From assembly GCF_910592395.1 (NCBI RefSeq), contig NC_088317.1, forward strand, positions 3,102,001 through 3,162,000: 60,000 nucleotides of DNA, read 5' to 3'. Each line of letters opens with the position of its first letter. The first letter of the stretch is position 1. The position numbers and the translations under genes were made by a program. The notes below the pieces were generated by a model. The model saw nothing but the letters and a program-made list of their open reading frames with translations. It did not search any database and had not been told where the DNA came from. The DNA comes from Lineus longissimus. Its lineage: Eukaryota; Nemertea; Pilidiophora; Heteronemertea; Lineidae. Below, in pieces: positions 26,225 to 38,478 of this stretch.

Positions 26225-26257
26225 TGACTGAACGAGCCGACTGAAGTCGTTCAGTCA
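26225..26257. repeat. Hairpin with 11-bp arms
   Basis: TGACTGAACGA and TCGTTCAGTCA are exact reverse complements around an 11-nt loop. Confidence 0.6.
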
Positions 26258-29200
26258 TCGATCGGACATATGTACACTTCGAGCTATGGATATCTTGGCC
26301 ATTGTCGTTGGCAGAAATCGAAGGGTATCTACGAGACGTAGATAATGCAATGCAAGCTGATACATAGCGGCTGCATGCTGCATACAATCTCAGAAGATAC
26401 AATGAATTCACTGTCCACCAACATGTAGTCAGGCTGATGTTGTGCGATGTTCGCTGCGCATTCTGAACAGGGAAGTTCAGGCAAATACCGGGTTGGAGTT
26501 TTCACCCAAAGTAGGTCAGATTTCAGCCTGATACTAAACAACATTCTTTCCGTATTTGAAACTAAACATAATTTCACGGGTCTCTCCTGTACACTACACA
26601 TGGAACGACACTGAGGAAAGCTTTACAACTTAATTGGACTAAAAACACTTCGTTTAATTTTCCCATTGTGACTTATCGCACTTTGTGCGGCACGTGTGAA
26701 TATTAATGGATCACTTAGATCTAGGTCGAGATCTGGGTCATCGCCAAATGAACATGTGGACCAAAATAATTCAGGGAATATCTGTACATTCCGACTTACA
26801 TGACATTGTGTCTCTTTCCGGACAAATAGGTTTTTAGCCTAAATTACGTGCATACGCAAAGTGCATTCTCGTATCGTTTCCTGTACAAATATGCACGTCC
26901 ATCATGCATGATGGTTGAAGTGAACCAATTACAGATAACCAGCTGGCGCTGACGGCAATTTGGTCACCTCCTTCCTTCTCTTAGACGACCGGGCAGGAAT
27001 TTAACCGCGCCATACGCATCTTGAATGATTACCGCGGGACCATTGGTCCAATTGATTAATTGGTTTAATTTCTGCTTTATGGATGGGTAGGGAGACACTT
27101 AATAATGACTTTTGTCATCACGGGCCGGGTAAACGGAGCCGCGTGGCAACCTTAGAGGCGCTAACCGCTGTTGGCAGGAAATATTATATGGCATAGTCAT
27201 TTGATTACTGTTCCAGAGAACATCGTAAGAATATGTGCAATATCGTAGTGAGCAGATATACATGTATGTAGCAAATTCCTGCTTTGAGTCTCTCATATCT
27301 CACGAATAGAGTGCCGGCCCCGTCGCTCTTGTAGTTACGCGGTTATTCCGCCGCAAGTGGATCGATTTATATATAGAAGTCATAGCAACACTATTACCTG
27401 ATAAATATGGAATTCATGCATCAAAACACATAAAAAGAAATTCTTTGACAGGTGCATCCAGCCCGGTGTAGTATATGTGAGTGTTTCTGTGTGTGCGTGT
27501 GTTTCAGGCCCCGAAATGCCTGTTGTTGGGTAAGTCACGTGGTCACCTTTTTCCGCGAAGAGAGGCATAATACGGAAAACACTGACAGATGTTACAGCGG
27601 ACACCTAGCTGGATATTGTGTTTTGTGTCTCGTCTCAGAAACACTTGTAACAGCGACTTCCCTTCTCTACTTCTCTGTACCAGGGCCGCTTTGGCTTTTG
27701 AAGGGTTAATGCTGCTATTTCCCGCTCACAGCGTGAGCGGCATGCGACAGAGTAAACAAAAACCGTAACTTCAACGCAATCGAGAAGCGACAGACGTGAA
27801 TTGAGCACGGCGTCAACCGTTGGAAATCCGCCAAGCGATTCATTGGCGGAGAGTTAAAGCTGTTGAAGTTGTTGAGCACCAACCCTCTGGTGGGCAGTCT
27901 GCGTTGCGTGTGTTCTAAAACGATCGAGACTACTGATCGACTTAAAACCTCAGATCGAAAAAATCCCTCTGACGTAAAGATCTGTCGACACATCGATACA
28001 TGTCTGTACAAATTGCGAATATTTGGCAGAAAAAAAACCGTGGAATTTCGCCATAATCTTGCAATGGTTGAACAATGAATAATGGCGATGAAGTCAGTAC
28101 GACGTCCACAAATACAATGTGCGCATAGATATCAGCCCGACCACATAAAAAGATCGATACTCTCTATAGATATAGGTGACGTCTATATATCTATACATTA
28201 TTATCTGTATATGATTATATCAATAATCCAGCGGCTGCCATGCCCGCATTTTATTACAATCAGATTTGCATGAATGTTCTATACCCTGCACTACGATAAC
28301 TTGCCTTTTCATTTTGTTAAGACTGATGTCCCTAAATACATCAAGTGCTGGCGGCCTTTTATGAAGTAGACCTGTGTCATGACTGAATGCCTAAAAAGTA
28401 GTATCAGAATTTTTTAATTTTTTAAATCTTATATACGCACATGTGTATGCATCACCAAGAAATATCGCCCTGTCACCGACAACTTCCTGTATTAAATTTC
28501 AGAGTGGAAGAGAGAGCCGTACTGCTCGTCTCCCGGGCAGCCGCGAGTCATCAAACGATAATATTCTGCACATATATGACAGGCAATGTGCACATATTCC
28601 GTCTTGTTAGCGTGAAAGAACCTTCTGTGCTACTCAATTGAACTGGAGAAGTTGGGACGAAATGGTGCGGAAGTTTTAGCATGGCCTGCGGCACTAATGG
28701 CCGGGTTTAGTTGGAAGACCAGCAATCCTAATCTCAACAAGATTTCAACTCAACTTGGTCGAGATAAACGTACATAAAAGTGTACTTCTTTTACAAGTGT
28801 ACTGCTCATTCCTGGCAGGTTAGTTTTGGTTGGACTTCAGGAAAGGCGATTGCCATTACATGCTACCGCGTAACGTTGAGCAGGGTTGTAATCGACCGGA
28901 TTCTCGCGTACATGTATGCACACATTTCCCTGCACTGGAAATACTGTAAACATGGTATGAAATGAAACGGCGGCGTGTCGGAATAAGCGTGGATATTTCC
29001 CGGTAACTTCTACACTCTGTTCTAGAATTTGAGTCGGACGATGAAGGTCGGTAGAGGAATTGTTATAATCAGCAGTGGATAATTTTTTATACCCTTCAAT
29101 TCACAGAGTTCAGAATTTAGGCCTATCTGAAGTTACATCTATGGCAAATTCAGATTAAAATCTTAATGTGAAATAAGTACTCAACATTACGGTTTTTTGC

Positions 29201-29690
29201 CCTTGCCGGTTTATATAGATTGAAAGGCTCTGTTTCATGGGTGTCTGTGGATTTAATGTTTGCCCTGATGACTTTTTAACAAGACTGCAGAACAATGGGA
29301 ATTAAGGCCTTGGAGCGGGCTTTGTTTGGAGACATTAGACCGTATTCGGCGAAGGCTATTATTCTTTTAACTACAAGGTAGGGGGAAATAACGTCATGGA
29401 TAAAATGATAGCGAATGTAACGTACAACGAGATTGTTCACCACGGCAAAGTAGGCCAGTCATGCCAGTATCGACACGGGACGTGAAGGCCGCCGCACGTA
29501 CCATGAAAATCCTGCCGATCACATTTATGATTGTAGAACATGTTATAGATCTCTATATCCCCATGATAAAAGCCAGCCATGCTATCAATAAATCATCCCG
29601 TGCAGACTAAGGCAAGTGTTTACGACAACTTCATTCTGATCAGGGAGCAGCTGGGCATAAAGTCATCAATAGTATGAGCAGATGTCTCCG

Positions 29691-29700
29691 GTATATATAA
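29691..29700 (+). promoter_or_regulatory. TATA-box-like promoter candidate
   Basis: GTATATATAA followed by GG and a less AT-rich leader (CGAAGACCGACGAACGACGA) matches a TATA box, with a possible start site about 30 nt downstream and an ATG at 29757. TATA-like strings are common in AT-rich DNA, so this is a weak call. Confidence 0.22.
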
Positions 29701-29756
29701 GGCAGGTTCCGCAAACTTTACGAAGACCGACGAACGACGACGTAAACAAATCGTAA

Positions 29757-29798
29757 ATGTCTGTCATCGCAGATGTGACGAATTCATCACCGTATTCG
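29757..29798 (+). CDS. Candidate short first coding exon after a TATA-like box
   Basis: An ATG about 57 nt after the TATA-like box opens a 14-codon stretch (MSVIADVTNSSPYS) that meets a donor-like TTCG then GTAAAC in phase 0; without splicing a stop follows five codons later. Support is positional only, and no second exon was found. Confidence 0.13.
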
Positions 29799-30462
29799 GT
29801 AAACTCTGTCATTTGACGGAAACCGGCGGCCACCTCACAGTGTTCAATTTATATTAGAAGGCGAAGTTAGCAAATCGATTGCTTTGTCGCACCATTTTAG
29901 GAAAATTATTTTCATTAAGAAAAATACGTGGCCAAATCAAACATTATGAACGTGACTATTCCTTATTATTTCAATTGATTTGTCCATCTATTACATGCCA
30001 GTCCCGCAGCAAAGGTGTTAAACGCGCGTAAACACTCGAGTTCGGCCGGCCCATTTCGCTATCAGCTACGATAAAAGTATTGGATTGCCGATAACCTTGA
30101 AGGCACGAACGTTGATCAATGGTGTTTAGACGGCGCGATGGGTCCTACACTGTGAGCCGGCTGGAGGGCAAATAAACTCAATTTGGTTCGATAGAAATGT
30201 GTAGAAATAACCGGAATGTTAGTCCACCACCAACGTAAATTTTGCTTTTTGCAATTTCTTTTCCAGACGAAGTTTGACAAGAATTTGAAAGTATTGACTG
30301 AAGGAAAGGCTTTTGGTAATGAAATACGTACTCAATCAGAGATTCGTGATAGCCCTATTGGCAAGCGATTCTATATGTAACCGCGTCGCAGAGAAAATGT
30401 AATTTGGCGCTAATTTTTTATTTTGACCCCCAGTCTTCGTCACCACACCGCCATTTTACACT

Positions 30463-30504
30463 TCTAGGAGGGAATGTTGGGAGTGTCCTTTTAGGCCTTT
30501 GTGT
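30463..30504 (+). repeat. Short dispersed repeat, copy 1
   Basis: GAGGGAATGTTGGGAGTGTC then CTTTTAGGCCTTTGTGT is matched at 31000-31042 by GAGGGAATGTTGGGTGCGCC then TTCTTAGGCCTTTGTGT. It is probably the end of a small interspersed element. Confidence 0.7.
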
Positions 30505-30999
30505 AGCCACTCATATCAACGCACATTACCACATCGAAAATAAACACGTACAGTTAGTATCCATGCGTAGGCACGATACATGATCGGATTGTTTTTACGG
30601 CGCTCGGCCGTATTTGCTAGCTTGTCGACGATCGCTGGCTATATTTATATTTCAGCAGAAATCGATCTATAACCCATGCTATCGATATCGAGCCGAGCAC
30701 TGACAAGTGCAGGCAATAATTGGATATCGGCTTCAGGTCAAGTTGATAACAACAACACTGGATTTACACCTACACGCCCCCGGTGATTGAAACAAGCGCT
30801 GGTATATCAGCACAAAGTCCTATTGGGACGAACTTCTTGAGATGTTGTCATTGATCCAATATAAAAAACTTTCCACTGCCAAATGACCCCAACAACTTCA
30901 CAAACTTTCGATTCACTTCAAAAACTAAGTTTTTGACCACGAAAAATTCCAAATTTATCTTTTCACCCTTTTCACCATCTTTATACCCTTCCTCGATCG

Positions 31000-31042
31000 T
31001 CTGAGAGGGAATGTTGGGTGCGCCTTCTTAGGCCTTTGTGTC
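31000..31042 (+). repeat. Short dispersed repeat, copy 2
   Basis: Partner of the 30463-30504 copy in the same orientation, about 540 bp away, with a handful of substitutions. Confidence 0.7.
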
Positions 31043-32460
31043 TCATAAAATATCGATATGAAGAAATTTTGAGTCATCACAGGAAGGAAGTAACACCCGC
31101 GTCTTACGTCAGATAAGGTACACAATCACGCGGCAGAGAGACCAAGCATCCTAGATAGCATGAACGGGAGTGGCACACCGATTACCAAGTGCCATTGAGC
31201 ACCAGGAAGGTCCCTCAAGCGCCGATTATAACGTCCACATCACCATATGAATGCACAGAACACTCAACAAGACGCTTTCCCCGGAGGAGGACGGGTCCTT
31301 ACAGAGGCAACTGATTGTGCACTGCGCTACGCCGCAGTGCCGCTTCAGAATGGAGCGTTGTTTTCGCCGAATGAACTCTTTCGGTACCAACTAGGTAAAT
31401 GTAATTGTACGGAAGACGGGACTCGATCTTTTTTTATTTTTAGTTTAGTTTATTTTATTTTTATTTTTTGGTTTGTATATTCCATCAAATACCGGAAGTA
31501 GATCGACGACCACGTGAGACAACGCAAGTGTAAAAAATAGAAATGTCCTATAGCCAAGGATACTAGAAGGCTGGGGGAAAATGATTCCATCGGACTTTTA
31601 ACTGCCGAGGTATTGACAGAGCTAATAGAACAGGAATTCACCAGAATTCGTCAGAATACTATGAGTCGACATTTTTCCCAGGAGACATTTCCGACTGCTA
31701 CACTGGGTCGTCATTTTCCAAGGTGACCTACTAAGTTTTTTATATCAATTCACTAATATAGATTTTCGACGACGACGGATATTTGATTTTGGTGGTGAAG
31801 CCTCCAGGTACATTGTACCAGGCATAGTCACGGCATGTTTAGCGCACATAGGTTTATTTCTCACGGAAGCGCGGCAAATAGTAGCTTACAATTCGATCGC
31901 GAGTTCCCCTACGGCGACGTCTAATTCGAGTCTATCGATTGCGCTTACTTACGTGCCTATTGTAGCTGGTTTAGGATTTCATGGATACAAAGATCTGGAT
32001 CGACGGATAGGAGGATAATGTCACGTTACAGGTGATAGGTAAAGTATTTGTTGGACGAGGAACGTTCACTTGTCACTGAGATTGCAACTGTACGCTGCTG
32101 AATATTTATTTTCGTAGCAGTGTAAACATTTGAAAATATGGTGTCATGGCTGCAGCGGCAGCCATTTTGTTTTCATCGGTTTCACAGCCTGCACCAGGGA
32201 AAGGAAACTCAGTACTAAAAACAATCGAGAAACACGAATTTAACAACGCGTATTGCGGTAGCCGACGGATCGAAAATGCCACAAAACAAAATGATTCACC
32301 ACGTCTATCAATAATACCGCGCGCAGTCTGATATTATTTATGGCTCAAGTGTCTGGCACTACATATGTCAACAACATACATGAACATGTGCATGTATTGA
32401 CGTATTCTGTAACTGTAGAATAACACTCTGAGGCCTAACTAGCCAGCCTCTTAGGCCTGA

Positions 32461-32510
32461 CCCCCCCCTCCTGCCTATCACATGTGGCAGTGACAATTGA
32501 GGGGGGGGGG
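32461..32510. repeat. C-run and G-run pair
   Basis: A run of eight C at 32461-32468 and of ten G at 32501-32510 lie 32 bp apart, able to pair as a stem, with CACATGTGG in the loop. Confidence 0.7.
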
Positions 32511-32567
32511 CTGCTCCAAGGAGAATCCAAAACAACACTACAGACCAAGTGACAATTTATCACTCAC

Positions 32568-32621
32568 CGTTGTCATGGTGGTGTTGGCTGTGAGGACGCC
32601 CGGCATCATGCAGCGGTGTCA
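32568..32621 (-). CDS. Candidate short histidine-rich exon
   Basis: A strong donor (AACG then GTGAGTGA) is preceded by a 54-nt open stretch entering and leaving in phase 1, encoding TPLHDAGRPHSQHHHDN. The acceptor (AAATATATATCAG) is weak. A closer alternative acceptor (GGCGTCCTCACAG) would leave only 20 nt. It lies inside the inferred large intron of the main gene but its phases do not fit the flanking exons directly, so further exons would be required. It could equally be a chance donor. Confidence 0.2.
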
Positions 32622-35441
32622 CTGATATATATTTCACAACTAACTAAGTGCATTCGGATTACCAGTATACAGCATAGGTTTAGGCGTATGCCAGACTTAC
32701 TGGTACTTTTGCCCCCTATATGACAGTAGCACCCTACATGTAGTCTTTTCTTGCGCCTCCAATGTTCAGCCTCCGCAACCCGACCACGCCGGGATGCTGA
32801 AAGGCCAGTTCATTCCACGCAGAGTCATTACGACAAGCGAACAATAGCCGCAGCCACGCTCAGAATATCTTTTTATCTCTCCGAGAAATTACTGAGCACG
32901 ATATTATCCTATTACGGCCGGTGTTTCTTCTGCTGTAGTCTTTCATCGATCCCGGTCAGTGAACGAACGAGGAGATGTAGAAAGCGCAGGGCAGAGGGAT
33001 TTTTCTTACCGCGAAAGGAGAACTGAAATTACGAATTGACCTGTTGAAAATGCACTAAAGAACAACAAAACTACTCAATATTACATGTAGTTTCATATTT
33101 TCATACTGAAGAACCCATAGCAAAGTCCCCGAGATCACAACAAAGGATCTAGGCGTCAGCTGTGTTGCAGCAGCACACGATTCGCATCACAGGGTAATTT
33201 CTGGTTCGTTCACATGAATTAATTTACATTTTATATTTATATTTTATACTCGCACCCACAGGTGCTGCATATGATATGCATGATAAGTGACACTGAAAAA
33301 ATGCTCTAATCCCAGTGGTGGCATTTTTAGTAGAAATACTGATGAATATATGTAGCGATTATACGGCAAACCCGAAATGCGACATGAGGCTTTTCTTGGT
33401 GTATCAAAACATGGAGCAGGGGGCGGCACGTTTACAACAACTTCACACCGCGGCAGAATAATGACGGGCGAGTGAAATGATTTTTTCCTCAAGTATGGCG
33501 TGTCTCACCGGCATAATCGGATAGCTGTCACACACCGCTCGCCGCATATGTCTGCGAAACGATCGATGCGACACTGCAACGGCAAGCGAGGTATCTTTTA
33601 TACGTATACGCAACCATTAAATACAGCTGGATCCTCGACACGCAACACCCATTATATCAGCTGAAAGAGCCCGGTGTTCGCCACGCCGGCATAAGTCTGT
33701 TTTCATCTCTCTGACGTCACGGCGTGTGTGGTACGAATTTGAAAGTAAGTGTCTTAATGCTGATGTCGTTTGATACATATTTTGAAGGAAAACCAATCAT
33801 CAAGAACAGTTATGAGAACAGTGGTAATGACCGTGACATTTTTCACTCCTCACTAGATTGTTAGCGAGAGAAGAGAATGTCGATTAGTCACATTTCTCAC
33901 TAATCGAAAAAACAATTTGCGAGAAATGTCGCCGCAGATATTTTCCTGTTTTGGAGAAAGGACATTTTTTGGGACTGTGGTTTAAGTGAACGCGAACCGC
34001 AAACTATTGAGCCCATCAAAATTAGTGCCCAACGTTGAACAATACACGCAATGCCGCCTTAGTAATAAGAAACTAGGAAATGTTAAAAAAACGACACGAC
34101 TGAGGTCGAAAAAACTTGTCCGAAGAGGACTTGTGTCGGGGATAAACCGCTTCACAGGTCAACCATTTTCGTGAAGGATAAAGAAAACGATTTCTAAAAA
34201 TATCTCGTCAAAGAAAATTTCGTTTGGTCACGGCAGGGAGTTTGATGAATAGCATCAACGCACTTAAAGATGTAGAGTTTGTTCCGAAACTATTTACGGG
34301 AAAGCAGGATTTACTGGCAACAGTACTGGCCACCTATACGGGGGTGACTAACCTCATAAAAAACCGGTGCTACAGCCGTTCCAACACAGACGGAGGTACT
34401 TTTAGCAATCATGGAATTGAACGCAAATGCTAATCCATACTGAACTTTCAGCGGTATTGTCTCCGTAGCCCTCGCCCATACGCGCGCTGTCCGGAAGCTC
34501 AGCAATGTCAATAGAGGGTCGAAATGGCTTATAATTATATACTTTAAAGATTTAATTAAGACTAGTGATTTATTTTACTATTTAATCATAAAGATTAGTC
34601 TACATCATAATAAGCCTTTGTTCATACTTTGTAATGTAACGCCATCATTGAATTATGTATATATACATGTACATCAGGCCTGGCTGTTCAAAAAAGCACA
34701 AAAGTGACGTTCCTTAACGGTTACGTTAAGTATCCTCATGGAAATTATCTCTTTGAGTTAATCCCATTAGAATTTTCATGTAAAGACTTAACGGCGCCGT
34801 TAAAACTCACGTGATTTTGAACGACCCAGCCCAGTACTTCAGAAGGACGCACCGTGGCAACTTGAGGCAACAGAAATATATCATCCAGTTTTTGGGTTGC
34901 GGAACCCTGGCGAATGTTATCAAGTACATGTATGAACATGTATGGATAAGACTAATTTACATGTACAAACATGCACATGATATTGCAATCAATGTGATCT
35001 GCAACGGCTGTATTCACGATTCTATGCGGGTTTATCATGATTTAACGCGCTGGGCAGCATAAAGGACAGGCCATTATCTAAAGATATCTTAGCCGTGAGA
35101 TTCGCGTTGTGCTTTGAAGTGCTCGTGGATTGGCAGGATGTCAGGAAAATCGGGCCCCGTTTCTCCTCCGGGTATATACGTCCCGTATTGCTGGCACGGC
35201 GATTTGTTCCGGTCAAATTTCTGTTAGATTATGCATGCAAGTAAATAGGCCCGATGCGTAAGATCGTCTACGTAACCAGTCGCAAAAGAAATAAAAAATT
35301 AGCCCAACAAATCGGCCAAGTAAAACATTGTTTTATCAAGCGATAAACAAACGGGGTTATTTAGGGGTACATCCGGGTTTGAAGGAGAGAATAGGCCTAC
35401 TCAAAGTTAGGCATACGCATCGCACAAAACTACAAAAGCGA

Positions 35442-35456
35442 GCCGCCGCCGCCGCC
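35442..35456. repeat. (GCC)5 microsatellite
   Basis: Five exact GCC units in an otherwise AT-rich stretch. Confidence 0.8.
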
Positions 35457-35694
35457 TAATAAATATTTGATCACGGAAAAGTTGTGAATTGGTGTGCGAA
35501 AGAAAACATGAGGACTAGTCTTCATTTATTCGAAATGCTCTGAGTGATCACGGACCTATACATTTTCTTTTAAACGTATTCTAGGTCACGTGGCATGATA
35601 CATGCGGCATGTGCGTGATGTAAAATGTCAACAATACATGTAGTGCTATTCTACATGTACTTAGATTTGGTACTTTAAAATCCGAAGATTGTGA

Positions 35695-35744
35695 TCAGTG
35701 ATCGGGCCTATGATTTGCATGCAAATCATAGGCTCGATCAGTGA
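35695..35744. repeat. 50-bp palindrome centred on overlapping octamer motifs
   Basis: CCTATGATTTGCATGCAAAT plus CATAGG forms a perfect 26-bp palindrome, extended to 50 bp with two mismatched pairs. The centre, ATTTGCATGCAAAT, holds two overlapping POU-type octamers (ATGCAAAT) on opposite strands. A diverged relative lies at 20967-21022, so it is probably a small interspersed element; octamer binding is only a possibility. Confidence 0.8.
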
Positions 35745-37873
35745 CCTCGGAAAGAATTTCATGGTATGTTATTTACACCGCCGATCCGACACATAAAAAT
35801 AGACCTAGAAATAGCAATGATGACAAAGGTTATTGTGTCACAGTGATTGATGTTTCGTGACGCGACACGGCACGAATATTTCACCACACCGACTCGCTCT
35901 CCGTTTTCCCCGAGAATACTGTCTAGGGAGGTTGAGAACAGCGACTTATCAACGACCCTTCTACGTATAGGGATAAAACTCTCAACCTCCTAACATGAAC
36001 TGACACTTTATGTCCATGATGAGTTTTGCCTTGAATAACAGTAAAAACCTAATGTTATGCATTTCCATGATTTGTATATACCATTATAACGTGGCTGAAG
36101 TACATGTACACCGCTGGAGAAAACAACAACGGTAATAAATGATCACGATATATTCTCACCGCGAACCGACATGACCGAAGAGGCGAATTTCACATTCATA
36201 ACCTGTGGGGCGTTATGATCCACAAGGTTTGAATTCAATATTGAAAGTTTACCTGTCATAAGAAGACCTAAATAAAAGATAGCCAGTTTACCCTTGAACT
36301 CAACTTGCCATGACATTGTAAAAAAATGCCGGACTTAATGATTGCGAAACACACCTACGTAAATCCGCCGGATTGGATATAAATGAAGGCGATGCACACA
36401 TGATTACAGAACCCACTATCGTAACAACTCGTAAATAAAATACTCGGTTAGCTCATTAATTTGTACGTAACTACATTATTCAGACAGGAGAACGTGTTAT
36501 ATAGATGTAGGTGCGCTTTACAGTAAACTTGGCCGATCGCGATATAATTTTCATCCAGTAAACTGCGAAGGCATGATTTTTTAAGATTATTGTAACTGAC
36601 TAATTAATCAGACAAAATACATATGAAACAAACTGAACATGGCACATGTAAAGGAATTGGAATGGATGACGACAGGTCGTGAATGCACAAATGAAAACTG
36701 CGACAAAATACATGTACATGTACAGAAAAAAAACTCTCAATGAATGGTTATTGTGAGCGGTTAACTGCGGATGAGCGGACGAAGGGATGACCACGCACTG
36801 AAAATACTGACCACCCCAAATCTGCTGAAATTATTGCAGAAACCGCAAAATTTTAGCGGACGTCGTATTTTCGCGGAATTCAAGGATATAGGAACTTGAT
36901 ACGAAATTACATTAACACAGAATCGAAAGAAATTTCATAGACCGCCAATCATTTTTTTCAAAAGGGATGCGAAAAACAGCCGATAGTGATTTAAACTGTT
37001 GCTCATGTTAGATGTTAATTTTGATTCCAGCAAATCTGGTGTGAAAATCACACTAAACAGGAACGCTATGAAGGAAAACTAAAAGAGGTAAAACAAAGCA
37101 TTGTTAGCAAACAAAATCACTGATTGGAAAGCAAAGACTGGTTGTCAAGATTTCCCCATGAATGGAGGACAAGTGTTATCGTCGACCATAGGTTAATGAT
37201 AACTGCAAAAAGCTAGAGGCATCAAACAGACTATAATGGGTGAAAATATTATGAGAGATGACCACCAAAACCATGACAGTGTCCATGTAGTGTCCCGGAG
37301 CAAATGGCTGGATGGTTTATCTTACAATCAGTCTAAGTCTGAATAAGTCCTATCGCTCTCAGTCATTTAAAAAATAATTCGGTTATTTTTAAAACAACTG
37401 AAAGCGTTCATTTAAAAGAAGTAAATTTATTTCGACTTCGTAACCAATTGCAATTTGCTGCGGGACTGCACCTTTAACCACCATCATGCAGACTCTACTC
37501 ATTTGCATACTCACCTTTGACTTCGACATGGCGCACTGTGATTGGTTAAAACAAAATAAAATCATCTTAGCAATGCACCAAGTCAGGAGAGTAACAGTCC
37601 GGAGGTTAATGAGGGAGTTCATGAGGACGAGAAAGAGTTGAACTCCAACCAGCCTCACATGTCCTGCAAACTGATAGCTAACATGTTCCAAAAGATAATG
37701 AAATCAGTGCTTTCCAAAAACTACGAAAACCGATTTTTTTTAGACTGGTCATCAGATGGATGAACTGGCCTCGCCGAAAGTTGCCACAGTTCAATCGAAA
37801 TAATCACTTAGGCGTGAACAATAGGAAGTCTCACGTCGCTGGTGAAGACAACTAAAAATCTAAAATTACTCAC

Positions 37874-38092
37874 CCGTAGCGCCCTCTCCTCCCTATCCAG
37901 CAGTGCAGGGTCGGCATACAAGTCATCCGCTCCTTGTTTCCTCTTCTTAGCCTCACCGACGAATCCCTGAGAGTTGGCAATCTCATCCAGAATAGATCGG
38001 CGCCGCTGTATTCGCCGTAATTCCGCAGCGGTTGGTTTTTTAATCCGTTTCAGAGAGCGTTTCGGTCCACTCGGTCCCCGCAAACGTTTAGA
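37874..38092 (-). CDS. Second exon of the same gene, basic then helical
   Basis: This 219-nt exon (73 codons, phase 0 at both ends) follows a 386-nt intron. The acceptor has a strong pyrimidine run ending TTTTTCAG, and the donor is CGG then GTGAGT. It reads in frame from the large exon and starts SKRLRGPSGPKRSLKRIKK, a basic nuclear-localisation-like stretch. A helical segment with RRIQRRRSILDEI follows, then a second basic patch (KKRKQ), then an acidic/amphipathic end (LLDREERALR). This helix-rich, charged part is the most likely conserved portion of the protein and the best query for a homology search. I see no named domain. Frame, splice borders and the shared charged composition all tie it to the large exon. 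Confidence 0.88.
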
Positions 38093-38478
38093 CTGAAAAA
38101 CAAACAACAACTTTACAGTATTTGGGGAAAATGATAAAAAAGTTTCGCATATTTGCAATGTTCTTTGACCGCCGCTCAACCTCATTTTAAATTCTCCAAA
38201 CGATTTTGAGTTTATCAGCCACTCCTTCGTTTCTGTTCTTTCAGTTATAGTGAGAAGGTCTCTTCTGTGAAGCCTATCATCTTACAACAGAATGCAAGTG
38301 TACTCTTTAGTTATAATCATAATTTTACTAACACTAAAATATGCTCTTTAGATGAGTTGAAGCATTATGTGGCAATCAGAGACATGTCCGTTGATGAACT
38401 TGCTCCGCTAATCAACTGTGACATGGTGTGCCGAGAGAAGTCTTTACATTACGTTTAAGGCCGCACGCCACGACTTAC
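38093..38478 (-). other. Intron between the first two confident exons
   Basis: 386 nt with GTAAGT at its 5' end and a pyrimidine-rich TTTTTCAG at its 3' end, phase 0. Confidence 0.9.

Larger units (their letters stand above)
21467..29690. other. Part of an inferred large intron
   Basis: Mostly featureless AT-rich DNA with GC-richer islands near 23.4-23.6, 24.7-25.0 and 25.9-26.2 kb that are open on both strands. A strong acceptor and strong donor bracket only 22 nt at 27508-27529 on plus. Confidence 0.4.
29799..37873. other. Part of an inferred large intron, repeat-bearing
   Basis: Holds the 30.46/31.00-kb repeat pair, the C/G-run pair, the 54-nt exon candidate at 32568 and the 35.7-kb palindrome. 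Near 37520 on minus, AACCAATCACAGTGCGCC is followed by ATG and a perfect AAG-GTGAGT donor. The adjoining TAAAGGTGCAGTCCCGCAG looks like interspersed-repeat sequence. Confidence 0.4.
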
